Origin: Prevotellaceae bacterium UBA4301
Lineage (GTDB): Bacteria; Bacteroidota; Bacteroidia; Bacteroidales; Bacteroidaceae
Direction: 5' to 3'
DNA: 64,000 nt
Assembly: GCA_002395775.1 (NCBI GenBank)
Contig: DGUV01000054.1
Span: forward strand, 1-64,000
The notes under the pieces: generated by a model
What the model was told of the DNA's origin: nothing
What the model saw: only the letters and a program-made list of their open reading frames with translations
Database searches by the model: none
Program-made: the position numbers and the translations under genes
In this document: positions 1 to 9,450 of the stretch, piece after piece
How the letters are laid out: each line of letters begins with the position of its first letter
Numbering within the stretch: position 1 is the first letter of the stretch

Positions 1-2392
1 TGGCAATCTGGTCGGTGGAGGTGGCGCCGATGGCGTTCATGATTTCCTCAAGCTCAACCTCGATGGGCAGGCCCTCGTAGAAGGCTCCGACATAGGAGTC
101 AACGGAGTATTTGAACTCCTTGGCAACCTTAACCTCGGCAATGGTCCAAAGGGCCTTGTCGCCAGTCTTGGCGTAGCTTTTGTCGCACCAGCACTTGCTT
201 TGTAGTCCGGTGTCGTCGAGGCCGATGGAACCATATTGGCAGTCGATGGTGTAGTAAACGACACCGTCAACCACAACGGGAGTAGCGGTCAGGACAATCT
301 TGTTCTCCTCAGCGGCCGACATGGTCCAGGTATCTTTGGGGTTGGTGCCAACCTTGTGGCCAACGTAGCCGTTTTCGTTAGTCAGATAGTAGCCACCCTC
401 GGCAGCGGGAGTCCAGTAGAATGCCTGGGGATCCTCTTCAAGCCAAACATTGTCCTCCTCGGCATTCAGGGCCATGTAGAGGCCACCGTCCTTCAGCTGG
501 AAGGAGTAGGCCACATTGGGATCGGGCTGAGTGGGCTCGACGGCGGCATAGGTTGCAGTGGCAGCGTCGAGAGCCTCCTTGGCAGCCTTGAGTTCCTCGG
601 CTGAGGCTTCGGCGTTGTCGGCCACGGCCTGAGCTTCGGCCACGGCAGCAACGAATGTGTCGTAATCCTCGGTGGGAATCATGAACAGCCCTTCGCCAAC
701 GCCAGCCTTGGCGTCAATGGTCTTCTGGGCCTCGGCCAGGGCATTCTCGAGTTCGGTCCGAATCATGTCGGCATCAGTGATTTGCTCGATGGTGATGTCG
801 TCGAAGAATATCTTACCATTGCTGTTGCTTCCGCCGCTGATGGCCGTTCCGCCCACCTGCAAGGTGGCGCCGGCAGCATCCTCGGCGAGGGTGAAGGTGA
901 TGACATCTTCTTCCCAGGTGTTCAGGGCGAAGCTGTTCTTGGCCGAGAGGAAACTGTTGTCACCAGCAACGATGCCCACCTTCGACTGGAACTGTGTGGC
1001 GGTGCCGGCATTGTAGGCCTTGTAGCTGAGCTTGTAGTTTCCGGCCGGCATGTCGATGGTCTGTGCATACAGGACGGTTCCGCCCCAGCCGACAGTCACA
1101 CCCAGTGCGCCTGTGCTCTCCGAGCCTTCGGCAGGAGCAGCCGGAACGCTGGCCCCATTGAGCTGGGCGGCGGTGCCAAAGGCATAGCTGGCCGATGCGC
1201 TCCAAGCAGCGCTTGCGGTCTGCGTCCAGCCGTCGATGTTCACGGGATGGGCATCGGCAGCCGTGGCCAGGTTGTCAGTGGCGTCTGTGCCATAGGTGGG
1301 ATTCACGTCGAACGAGGGATTCTGGATTTCGCTGAGCGACTCGATGGGCACTGCCACGGCGTGGAGCGAAGTCTTGGAGGAGAATCCGTAGATGTAGCTG
1401 CTGTAGGTGTAGAGGAACTTGTCGTTGGTAATGTCCTTAACGATGAATTCGCCTTCAGTGGCTGAGGGCAGGAACTGCACCTCTGCACCTCCTGTGCTGA
1501 GGTAATAAACCTGATAGTCGGCATAATACACCAGTCCGGTGCCCGAGCTGTGGACCAGTTTCAGGTCATAGGGGTTGGTGCCCTGGATTTGCCAGACATA
1601 GTTGCTGTTTCCAGCCTCCAGTGCTCCATACATGACGTAGTTGCCATTCTCACCGTAGAGGGCATCCTCGCCGGCATAGAGGTAGATGTCGCGGTTCCAC
1701 AGCGAATTGTCGAACGTGGCAACGACATTGTACTCCACGCTCTTGCCAGCCTCGATGGTGACGGGGTCGGTGGGGGCGTAGGAAGTGAAGGCGCGTATCA
1801 TGCTTTCGGGGAAGGACGAAACCACGCTGCCTTCAATCAGCGACTCTGTCTGGGTGGCCAGCACATTGCCTTGCGCGTCTTTGATGTTGTAGGTGACATC
1901 GCCTCTCTCCACCTCCTCGTAGGTAACCACAAAGTCGGTGACATACATCCATGGGTTGCCTGCAACCACATTGAACTTCACCTCGGCAGTCTTCAGGCCC
2001 GTGACGTTGATCTCCGTGGGCGCTGCGGCATCGGCCGAGATGCTGATGGTTTCCTGCCCGTCGGGTGTCACGGTTGCCGATGCGGCCGACCATGCCTTGA
2101 ACGAGTAACCCGTGATGGCATAGCTGCCGTCAACGGACAGCGTATAGTCGTCCGTGGCGATGCGGAAATCGCCGTCGAGGACCATGTTGTTCTTGATGGC
2201 CGTGGTCAGGATGAGGGTAGGGCTGTCGCTGGTGGATACCCACCGATAGGCGTACTTTGCTGTTGAGAAATCCGTGAGGTCGCCGTTCTGGTAGTTCTTG
2301 AACGTGCCAGTCTCGTAGCCGATGGACATCTCGTTTGCCCAAGCTCCTGCTGCGAACAGCAGCGAGCACAAAAGGAATAGAATTTTTCTCAT
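1..2392 (-). CDS. Secreted multidomain protein, C-terminus beyond the window
   Basis: An open frame runs from an ATG at 2392 to the window edge without a stop (about 797 codons seen). The N-terminus MRKILFLLCSLLFAAGAWA is a typical signal peptide. Three regions can be seen: an N-terminal beta-rich part, a jelly-roll-like carbohydrate-binding-type region near residues 355-540 (starting NPSFDVNP, ending FFDDITIEQI), and an alanine/glutamate-rich helical FIVAR-like segment near 555-615. After that comes a further beta-rich part with short Trp/Tyr motifs. This architecture is common in large Bacteroidetes surface or secreted proteins that bind or process glycans, but no catalytic domain is recognisable in the visible part. 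It is transcribed away from the TonB receptor gene. Function unassigned; any enzymatic domain would lie beyond position 1. Confidence 0.75.
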   Translation of the reverse strand, partial: MRKILFLLCSLLFAAGAWANEMSIGYETGTFKNYQNGDLTDFSTAKYAYRWVSTSDSPTLILTTAIKNNMVLDGDFRIATDDYTLSVDGSYAITGYSFKAWSAASATVTPDGQETISISADAAAPTEINVTGLKTAEVKFNVVAGNPWMYVTDFVVTYEEVERGDVTYNIKDAQGNVLATQTESLIEGSVVSSFPESMIRAFTSYAPTDPVTIEAGKSVEYNVVATFDNSLWNRDIYLYAGEDALYGENGNYVMYGALEAGNSNYVWQIQGTNPYDLKLVHSSGTGLVYYADYQVYYLSTGGAEVQFLPSATEGEFIVKDITNDKFLYTYSSYIYGFSSKTSLHAVAVPIESLSEIQNPSFDVNPTYGTDATDNLATAADAHPVNIDGWTQTASAAWSASASYAFGTAAQLNGASVPAAPAEGSESTGALGVTVGWGGTVLYAQTIDMPAGNYKLSYKAYNAGTATQFQSKVGIVAGDNSFLSAKNSFALNTWEEDVITFTLAEDAAGATLQVGGTAISGGSNSNGKIFFDDITIEQITDADMIRTELENALAEAQKTIDAKAGVGEGLFMIPTEDYDTFVAAVAEAQAVADNAEASAEELKAAKEALDAATATYAAVEPTQPDPNVAYSFQLKDGGLYMALNAEEDNVWLEEDPQAFYWTPAAEGGYYLTNENGYVGHKVGTNPKDTWTMSAAEENKIVLTATPVVVDGVVYYTIDCQYGSIGLDDTGLQSKCWCDKSYAKTGDKALWTIAEVKVAKEFKYSVDSYVGAFYEGLPIEVELEEIMNAIGATSTDQIA

Positions 2393-2480
2393 ACGACTTT
2401 TGTTTTTTGGTTAGTAATTAAGGTTATTTTGTGCAATGTCTAATGGTATCGTATGCGTGTTTTTGTCATGTCGTCGGGGG

Positions 2481-2511
2481 CAAATATAGCGATTATTTTG
2501 AAAAAGACAAA
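2481..2511 (-). promoter_or_regulatory. Bacteroidetes-type promoter for the secreted protein
   Basis: On the minus strand TTTG (2511-2508) is followed after 19 bases by TATATTTG (2488-2481), a full match to the -33/-7 pattern. It leaves a leader of about 80 bases before the ATG at 2392. Confidence 0.75.
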
Positions 2512-2709
2512 CGTTTTTGTTTCCTTTTTTAACTTCTACCTCATTTAAATAATCGTGAGCGCAGGCGCGCGAACGAGACCCTGTAGGGGAGGGAAAGATG
2601 AGGATGGCGAGTTTGTAAAGTTTTTTCAGTAGGCAGAATAGGGCGTCCCCTGATAGGACTGTCGGAAACAATGTTAGCTTGCGGGCAAGAACAATATTAG
2701 GTTGTTGCG

Positions 2710-2750
2710 ATAACCTATTTAGGTTACGACTATAACTTAAGTCAGGTTAT
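2710..2750. repeat. Imperfect inverted repeats in the 611-bp intergenic region
   Basis: The gap 2393-3003 holds the two divergent promoters and no credible gene. In its middle, ATAACCT (2710-2716) pairs with AGGTTAT (2744-2750), and a nested AACCTATTTAGGTT can fold on itself. It could be an operator or a degenerate repeat. Nothing else was recognised here. Confidence 0.35.
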
Positions 2751-2928
2751 TTCTGTAAAGGTCTAAAGACCAGTATGAAACATTGGGGTGAGACTGAAGG
2801 ATAGCCTACTGCGTTTCTCCCCAGCCTTTGGCCCTCCCTAATGGAGGATTGGACATGGCGGGGCGTTTCTTTCTGTAAATAACTTTTACCTCCGAAGAGC
2901 CTTTGCCGTAAAAAACAAATAAATTTGT

Positions 2929-2959
2929 TTTGATGTGCCGCCAAATAATTGTACCTTTG
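2929..2959 (+). promoter_or_regulatory. Bacteroidetes-type promoter for the TonB receptor operon
   Basis: TTTG (2929-2932), 19 bases, then TACCTTTG (2952-2959): a perfect consensus. The ATG of the receptor is at 3004, so the leader is about 40 bases. It probably drives the run of genes to 11055. Confidence 0.85.
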
Positions 2960-3003
2960 CAGTCAGAAAAAACAATAATCTCATAACCTAAAACAAAACT
3001 CCT

Positions 3004-5754
3004 ATGCAAAAACAATTCCGTATGCTTGTGGCTGCGGCACTTGTGGGCATGGCTTCAATGGCCAGCGCGCAGACCGTGGTCAAAGGCAAACTGGTGGATG
3101 CCGAAAACGGCGAACCACTGGTGGGCGCACAGGTGCGCATTGTGGGCGACAAGGCTGCAACGGTGACCAACGCCGATGGCGACTTCACCCTGCAGAATCC
3201 CCGTCGCCACCGCGAAATCAGTGTATCGTATCTGGGCTTCAAGACCCAGAACTTCAGCGTCTCTCGCTCAGGCCAGATGGGCACGCTGGGATTGTCGCCC
3301 GACGAAATCTCGCTCGAGGGTGTCACCGTCACCGGCACCATAGCCTTTGACCGCAAGACCCCCGTGGCACTGTCCAACGTGACCATCGAGGAGATTGAGG
3401 AGAAACTGGGCGGACAGGAGTTCCCCGAAATCATGAAGACCACCCCTGGCGTGCATGCCAACAAGCAAGGTGGCGGTTGGGGTGACTCGGAAATCTACAT
3501 GCGCGGTTTCGACAACACCAATGTGGCTACCATGGTCAACGGCGTACCTATGAACGATATGGAGTATGGAACCGTCTATTGGAGCAACTGGGCCGGCATC
3601 AGCGACGTGGCCAAAATCGTGCAGACCCAGCGCGGACTTGGCGCATCGAAGGTGAGCGCACCCAGTGTGGGCGGCACCATCAACATCATCACTAAGACGC
3701 TGGACCAGAAGCGTGGTGGAAGTGTCTCATACCAAATGGGCAACAACCACGCCAACAAGATAGCGTTCAACGTCTCCACCGGCATGTCGAAGAAGGGCTG
3801 GGGCATGACCCTGCTGGGTGCCCGCCAGTGGGGCGACGGCTATGTCCAGGGCACCGACTACTCGGGCTACACCTGGTTTGCCAGCATCGCTAAGCGTTTC
3901 AACGAGCGTCACACCCTCTCTTTCACCGGCTTTGGCACCATTCAGGAGCACGGCCAGCGCAGCAGTTCGTCCAACTACGGGCCGCTCACCATTCAGGAGT
4001 GGGCCCGCGTGCGCCAGCAATACGGTTACAAGAACTATGAGTACAACCCCACCTTCGGCTACTTCCACGGTGAGGCCTACAACATGGCTCGCAACAAATA
4101 TCACAAGCCCCAGCTCAGTCTGAATCACGACTGGACCATCAACGACCACAGTTCGCTCTCCACCGTCCTCTATATGAGTATCGGACGCGGCAACGGTTCC
4201 ACCGCCGAGGGGCACGGAGCCGGAGCTTACACCGACTTCTATGGAGCACAGAACGGTCTGGTGAAGAACGACTTCCGCACAGCTGACGGCTATTTCGATT
4301 ACGATGCCCTCTATCAGCGCAATGCCGATAGCAACGAGGGTTCGTTGATGGCACTCTGCAAGAGCGTCAACGACCACCTCTGGACGGGCCTGATATCCAC
4401 ATATAAGAACAAAATCAACGACGACTGGGATATCTATGGCGGTATCGATTTCCGCTGGTACAGGGGCGACCACTCCACACAGATTACTGACCTGCTGGGC
4501 GGCCGCTACTTCATGGACGACCAGGACCGCTCCACTGTCAACCCCCTGAACAATCCTGCAGCCAAAGACCCCAACTGGGTGTACAAGAAACTCTACGTGG
4601 GCGACAAGGTCTATCGCGACTTCTCGGGATATGTTGTCCAGGAGGGCGTCTTCGGACAGGCAGAATATAACCACGGTCCCGTTTCGGCCTATGTCAACGG
4701 TGCGCTGAACAACACCACCATGTGGCGTTACGACCGTTTCTACTACGAAAAGTCGCAGGCCAAGAGCGACATCGCCAACTTCCTGGGCGGAAACATCAAG
4801 GGCGGCGTCAACGTCAACGTCAATGACTACAACAACCTCTTCCTTAACGTAGGCTACATCAGCCGCGCACCCAAGTTCGGTTCGGCCTTCATGAACAACA
4901 CCAAGAGCAACTACCTCAACGACGATGCCAAGAACGAGAAAATCGTCTCGCTGGAGGTGGGCTATGGATGGCAGTGCCGCTGGGCCAACGTGAAGCTCAA
5001 CGGATACTTCACCCGCTGGATGGACAAGTCGATGACCAAGTACCTGACCCTGGACAACCAGGAGACTGGCTATATGAACATGACCGGCGTCAACGCCAAC
5101 CACATGGGCGTGGAACTGGAGGCCCGTTTCTATCCCGCCAAGTGGGTGGAACTCAGGGGGATGCTCTCACTGGGTAACTGGAAGTGGGACGGCATTGGCG
5201 AAGGCTATGTCTATGACGAGCGCAGCAACGCCGTGAATGCTGCAGGTCAGATCGTAGAACCCTTCAGTTCCGAACATGCCCAGGCCCGCGTGGACCTCGA
5301 CGGCATCCGCGTCGGCGGCTCGGCACAGACCACCAGCAGCATCAGCCTCGACTTCAAACTGGGCGAGGTGCTGGGCCTGCACGACGGCCAGCAACTGAAG
5401 ATTGGCGGCGACTGGGTTTATTACGGTCGCAACTATAGCTACTACTCCCTCTCGGGCTCAAATATCACCGTGAAGCAGAACTCCACCTCGGGCGAGTGGA
5501 CCACCACCCGTCCTCAGGACCCCTGGAAGATACCCTCGGCCAGCCAGGTGGACCTGCATGCATCCTACAAGTTCAAGATGGGCAAGTACTTCGACGCCAC
5601 CCTCTCGGGCGTAGTCAACAACCTGCTCAACTACAAGTACATCGGAAAGGCCTATAACAGCAGCACCAGCTCGGCAGTGGCCAGCGAGGAGAACGTCTAT
5701 GTCTATTACCAGTTTGGCCGCACCTACACGATAAGGTTGAAACTGAACTTTTAA
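3004..5754 (+). CDS. TonB-dependent outer-membrane receptor
   Basis: The 916-residue product has a signal peptide ending near ASAQT (residue 23) and a carboxypeptidase-regulatory-like beta-sandwich (about 23-105, VVKGKLVDAENGEPLVGAQV). A plug domain follows (about 125-235, with the plug-end motif GGTINIITKTLD), then a beta-barrel that ends in an aromatic residue (IRLKLNF). Such proteins import a bound substrate across the outer membrane using TonB energy. It is shorter than a classical SusC and its partner is not a SusD, so the substrate is not evident. The next gene, 40 bases on, encodes a lipoprotein that is probably its surface partner. The long open frames on the opposite strand are shadows of GC-rich codon use. 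Confidence 0.92.
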   Translation: MQKQFRMLVAAALVGMASMASAQTVVKGKLVDAENGEPLVGAQVRIVGDKAATVTNADGDFTLQNPRRHREISVSYLGFKTQNFSVSRSGQMGTLGLSPDEISLEGVTVTGTIAFDRKTPVALSNVTIEEIEEKLGGQEFPEIMKTTPGVHANKQGGGWGDSEIYMRGFDNTNVATMVNGVPMNDMEYGTVYWSNWAGISDVAKIVQTQRGLGASKVSAPSVGGTINIITKTLDQKRGGSVSYQMGNNHANKIAFNVSTGMSKKGWGMTLLGARQWGDGYVQGTDYSGYTWFASIAKRFNERHTLSFTGFGTIQEHGQRSSSSNYGPLTIQEWARVRQQYGYKNYEYNPTFGYFHGEAYNMARNKYHKPQLSLNHDWTINDHSSLSTVLYMSIGRGNGSTAEGHGAGAYTDFYGAQNGLVKNDFRTADGYFDYDALYQRNADSNEGSLMALCKSVNDHLWTGLISTYKNKINDDWDIYGGIDFRWYRGDHSTQITDLLGGRYFMDDQDRSTVNPLNNPAAKDPNWVYKKLYVGDKVYRDFSGYVVQEGVFGQAEYNHGPVSAYVNGALNNTTMWRYDRFYYEKSQAKSDIANFLGGNIKGGVNVNVNDYNNLFLNVGYISRAPKFGSAFMNNTKSNYLNDDAKNEKIVSLEVGYGWQCRWANVKLNGYFTRWMDKSMTKYLTLDNQETGYMNMTGVNANHMGVELEARFYPAKWVELRGMLSLGNWKWDGIGEGYVYDERSNAVNAAGQIVEPFSSEHAQARVDLDGIRVGGSAQTTSSISLDFKLGEVLGLHDGQQLKIGGDWVYYGRNYSYYSLSGSNITVKQNSTSGEWTTTRPQDPWKIPSASQVDLHASYKFKMGKYFDATLSGVVNNLLNYKYIGKAYNSSTSSAVASEENVYVYYQFGRTYTIRLKLNF

Positions 5755-5794
5755 TCCTCAGAAGTACATTTGACAATTGATAATCGATACAGAT

Positions 5795-7348
5795 ATGAAC
5801 ACAAGAAACATATTCCGCGTTACATCGTGTCTCTGTGGCCTTTGCCTGTTCGGCCTGCTCTGCACTTCGTGCGAAGACTACACCGAGCACAACTTCGGCA
5901 CCCCCGAGGAACTGTGGCAAGCCTCTCAGGTCAACAACTATGTCATCGAACTCACCCCGCAAAACTATGTCGACCTGGCCTCGAATGCCGACAATCAGGC
6001 CCTGGCTGCCCAGGACGAGACGGGCGTCACCGCCAAGCAACTGCAGCAGGTGGGCGAGGTCGGTTGCTTCTTTGGCAACGTCACTCCGCAGGAGTATTTG
6101 CCCGCCCTCTTGAAGAGTCTGGTGGGCACCAGTCAATACTATAGCATGACCAACGGTTCGAGCATCACCATCAAGTACAAGGTGGGCGACATTGTCAGCG
6201 ATGCAGCCTATGTGCCCAACACCGGCGAGCTTGCAGAGGGCAAGTATCTCATGGTGCCCGCAGGGCAGGAGCAGTGCATCGCCCACTCGGGTGAGGGCAA
6301 GACCTACGGCTATCTGTTGCTGGCAGGCAGCAAGGCCGACCTGGTGCCCAACCTCGTGCAGCGTGTCGATGAGAATACCATTTGGGCCAACGACGTGGCC
6401 GACAGCTATGCCTACACGTTTGAGAAGGACGGCGATGCGTGGCTCATCAGCAATCCCTTCGAGCAGTATCTCTACATGAAGGGGACCTACGCCAGCTTCA
6501 ACTATCTCGAAGACCTCGGCGACCTCGAGGACGAGCAGTGGCCCAACTGGAGTGTTACCTACAATCAGGCTGACCAGACCTACGACATCACAAACACCGG
6601 CAACCAGAAGACCATGCGCTTCACCACGCAATATAACAACGTGGGCGCCTACGACCTCTCCACCATGGAATCCCTCGATGGCTATCTGGGACTGCAGCTC
6701 TACAAGCGCATCGAAGGCGCCGTCGAGAGCGTGCAGGTGTCCGAGGAGGAACAGGAAATCACCTTCACCCTTGAGGATGGCCAATGGCAGGCCAAGGGCG
6801 ATTACCTGAACTCGGAACTCACCGGAGGCAACACACTCACCGACATGGATGCCGTCTATCAGGCCACGGGATGGAGTGTGGAATACAAGGGCTCGATAGG
6901 TGACCTCACCTATGTTTGGCGTTACGATGCCGTCTATGGCCTTCGTGCCTCGGCCTATGTCTCCAGCACCTATCATCCCACCGACGCATGGGCTATCAGT
7001 CCACGCATGAACCTGAAGAAAGCCGAGCAGCCTGTGCTCACCTTCGAACAGGCACAGAAGTATGCCGGTTCACCCGTCACCGACTACCTGAAGGTGCTCG
7101 TCAGCACCGACTATGCAGGTCGTGGCGGCCTGAACGATGCCACCTGGACCGATGTCACCGACCTCGTTCAAGGCACCTGGCCCGACGGCAGCAGCTGGGA
7201 CTACATGTCCATGTCGGTTGATATGAGCCAGTTCTGTGGTCAGACCAATGTCTATGTGGCCTTCCGCTACATCTCCACCGATGCCGTTGCGGCCACCTGG
7301 GAGGTGAAGAATGTGGTTTGCCGCGAGGCTGAAGAAACAACCGAATAA
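5795..7348 (+). CDS. Surface lipoprotein with C-terminal choice-of-anchor-J/DUF5017-like domain
   Basis: I chose the ATG at 5795 because it starts a clean type II signal peptide, with lipobox LLCTSC and Cys26 as the lipidated residue; an upstream in-frame start at 5777 only adds charged residues. The acidic CED right after the lipid anchor fits surface export in Bacteroidetes. The last 170 residues or so (WSVEYKG... to AFRYISTDA...) look like the jelly-roll anchor-J/DUF5017 domain seen in lipoproteins paired with TonB receptors. The middle region has no recognised fold. It likely binds the ligand for the upstream receptor. Its stop lies only 10 bases before the GTG of metF, so the two are probably co-transcribed. 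Confidence 0.82.
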   Translation: MNTRNIFRVTSCLCGLCLFGLLCTSCEDYTEHNFGTPEELWQASQVNNYVIELTPQNYVDLASNADNQALAAQDETGVTAKQLQQVGEVGCFFGNVTPQEYLPALLKSLVGTSQYYSMTNGSSITIKYKVGDIVSDAAYVPNTGELAEGKYLMVPAGQEQCIAHSGEGKTYGYLLLAGSKADLVPNLVQRVDENTIWANDVADSYAYTFEKDGDAWLISNPFEQYLYMKGTYASFNYLEDLGDLEDEQWPNWSVTYNQADQTYDITNTGNQKTMRFTTQYNNVGAYDLSTMESLDGYLGLQLYKRIEGAVESVQVSEEEQEITFTLEDGQWQAKGDYLNSELTGGNTLTDMDAVYQATGWSVEYKGSIGDLTYVWRYDAVYGLRASAYVSSTYHPTDAWAISPRMNLKKAEQPVLTFEQAQKYAGSPVTDYLKVLVSTDYAGRGGLNDATWTDVTDLVQGTWPDGSSWDYMSMSVDMSQFCGQTNVYVAFRYISTDAVAATWEVKNVVCREAEETTE

Positions 7349-7358
7349 TTACACCAAA

Positions 7359-8312
7359 GTGAGTGTCATAGATTTAATAAACGATAAGGCCAGTGTGCCG
7401 TTCTCCTTCGAGGTGCTTCCGCCCTTGAAGGGGAGCGGCACCGAGGGCCTGTTCCAAACCATCGACAGTCTGCGACAGTTCCAGCCGCGATACATCAACA
7501 TCACGGCCCATCGCAGCGAGTATGTCTATCATGAACTGCCCAACGGGCTGATGCAGCGCCAGCGCATACGCCGGCGTCCCGGCAGCATCGCCATTGCCGC
7601 TGCCATACAGCGTCGCTACAACATTCCCGTGGTGCCCCATCTCGTGTGCAGCGGAAACACCCGTGAGGACCTTGAGTACACGCTCATCGACCTGCAGTTC
7701 CTCGACATCAGCGACCTGCTCATCCTGCGTGGCGACAAGGCACGCGACGAACGACAGTTCCAGCCCACGGGCGACGGTCCTGTCCATGCTACCGACCTCA
7801 TCGGACAGGTCAACCGCTTCAATGCAGGTGAGTTCTTCGACGGCACTCCCATCCGCCACCCCGGACAGCCGTTCCGCTTCGGCGTGGCATGCTACCCCGA
7901 GAAACATGAGGAAGCCCCTAACCTGGAAGCCGACATGGAGGTGCTGAAGCAGAAGGTGGGCATGGGGGCAGAGTATGCTGTTACGCAGCTCTTCTTCGAC
8001 AACGAGAAGTACTTCCATTTCCTCGAACGTGCTCGTCAGATGGGCATCACCGTCCCCATCGTGCCAGGCATAAAACCGCTCACTAAGCTCAACCAGCTGA
8101 GCATGATTCCCAAGACCTTCCATTGCGACCTGCCCGAGGCACTCTACCACGAGGCTGTACGTTGCAAGACCGACGAGGAGGTCAGCCACGTGGGTATCGA
8201 ATGGGCCATCCAGCAATGTCGCGAACTGTTGCGACGCGGTGCGCCCAACCTCCACTTCTACACCATCACCGCCTCTGACAGCATCAGTCAGATAGCCAAA
8301 GCGATTTATTGA
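7359..8312 (+). CDS. metF: 5,10-methylenetetrahydrofolate reductase
   Basis: This is a FAD-dependent TIM-barrel enzyme that reduces 5,10-methylene-THF to 5-methyl-THF, the methyl donor for methionine synthesis. The family hallmarks are present: FSFEVLPPLKG near the N-terminus with its catalytic Glu, and PHLVCSGNTREDLE followed by LLILRGDKARDE in the barrel. I take the GTG at 7359 as start (VSVIDLINDK...). This gives 317 residues, the usual length, and avoids overlap with the lipoprotein gene; the longer frame from 7311 would overlap it. The stop is immediately followed by the ATG of holB. Confidence 0.93.
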   Translation: MSVIDLINDKASVPFSFEVLPPLKGSGTEGLFQTIDSLRQFQPRYINITAHRSEYVYHELPNGLMQRQRIRRRPGSIAIAAAIQRRYNIPVVPHLVCSGNTREDLEYTLIDLQFLDISDLLILRGDKARDERQFQPTGDGPVHATDLIGQVNRFNAGEFFDGTPIRHPGQPFRFGVACYPEKHEEAPNLEADMEVLKQKVGMGAEYAVTQLFFDNEKYFHFLERARQMGITVPIVPGIKPLTKLNQLSMIPKTFHCDLPEALYHEAVRCKTDEEVSHVGIEWAIQQCRELLRRGAPNLHFYTITASDSISQIAKAIY

Positions 8313-9437
8313 ATGACATTCTCTGACATCATAGGACAGGAAGAGACCATCGGCCAACTCAGAGCCATGGTGGACCAGGGGCGCATGCCCCATGCCCTCA
8401 TGCTCTTTGGCCCCATGGGGAGTGGCAAACTGGCCCTTGCCCTTGCCCTGTCTCGCTACATGCTTTGTCAGCATCCCGTCGATGGGCAACCCTGCGGTCA
8501 ATGCACCGATTGTCGCATGACCGAACAGTGGGCCCATCCCGACCTGCATTTCTCGTTCCCCCTGTTCAAACAGAAATCTACCGACCAACCCATCTCTGAC
8601 GACCGTCTCGCCGAATGGCGCGAACAACTCTCTCGCACTCCATATTTCACGCCCAACGATTGGCTTGCTGACCTGCATGGCGAAAACCAGCAGCTGCAGT
8701 TCTATGTGGGGGAGAGCGACTCGCTGCAGCGCAAACTCTCGCTCAAAGCCAGTCAGGGAGGCTATCGCATCGTCATCGTGTGGCTGCCCGAAAAGATGCC
8801 ACCAGCCACCGCCAACAAACTCCTCAAACTCATCGAGGAACCCCCTTCGCAAACCCATTTTATCCTGGTTAGCCAGGAACCCGAACAAGTGCTGGGTACC
8901 ATCCTCAGCCGCACACAGCGCATGCGTGTACCAGCCCTTCCCGAACAAGTCATCGCCCAGGCTCTCACGGAGCGCCATGGCGTAGCCCCCGACCGTGCAG
9001 CCACACTGGCCCACGTTGCCCAGGGCAGCTACACTCAGGCTCTCGCCCTTGTCAGTGATGACGATGAACGCAAGGCCCATTTCGACTTCTTCGTCCAGCT
9101 CATGCGCTATTGTTACATGCGTCAGGCTCAGGAGATGCGCCAGTGGGCCGATCAGGTCTCTGGGCTCGGTCGCGAGCGCCAGAAGCGTATGCTTGAATAT
9201 TTCCAGCGCCTCGTGCGTGAAAACTTTGTCTCCAACTTCCGCCAACCCCAACTCGTCTATATGACCGATGAAGAGGAGGCTTTTGCGCGGAATTTTGCCC
9301 GTTTCATCAACGAACGCAATGTCATACCCTTTACCGAAGAACTTGCTGCCTGCCAGACGGAGATTGAGCAGAATGTCTCCCCGCGCATGGTATTCTTCGA
9401 CCTTGCCTTGAAAATAACTCTCTTATTAAAGAAATAA
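8313..9437 (+). CDS. holB: DNA polymerase III subunit delta'
   Basis: This is an AAA+ clamp-loader subunit of the replicative polymerase. The P-loop GPMGSGKLA is near residue 33, and a four-cysteine zinc module is formed by CQHP...CGQCTDC near residues 50-68. The SRTQRMRV stretch matches the SRC-type sensor region of the clamp-loader family. The length of 374 residues is normal. The ATG touches the stop codon of metF, so translation is probably coupled. Start and frame are unambiguous. Confidence 0.92.
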   Translation: MTFSDIIGQEETIGQLRAMVDQGRMPHALMLFGPMGSGKLALALALSRYMLCQHPVDGQPCGQCTDCRMTEQWAHPDLHFSFPLFKQKSTDQPISDDRLAEWREQLSRTPYFTPNDWLADLHGENQQLQFYVGESDSLQRKLSLKASQGGYRIVIVWLPEKMPPATANKLLKLIEEPPSQTHFILVSQEPEQVLGTILSRTQRMRVPALPEQVIAQALTERHGVAPDRAATLAHVAQGSYTQALALVSDDDERKAHFDFFVQLMRYCYMRQAQEMRQWADQVSGLGRERQKRMLEYFQRLVRENFVSNFRQPQLVYMTDEEEAFARNFARFINERNVIPFTEELAACQTEIEQNVSPRMVFFDLALKITLLLKK

Positions 9438-9450
9438 ATAATGTAATATA

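Noticed and set aside
2411..2671. An 86-codon minus-strand frame in the first intergenic gap
   Set aside because: It overlaps the promoter of the secreted-protein gene and has no protein-like pattern.
3727..5103. A 458-codon antisense frame inside the TonB receptor gene
   Set aside because: Shadow of the receptor; Val/Gly/His-rich composition with no signal peptide, motif or promoter.
7374..9251. A 625-codon open frame on the minus strand across metF and holB
   Set aside because: It lies antisense to two clearly identified genes. Long antisense frames like this are expected from GC-rich codon use, and its protein shows no domain.
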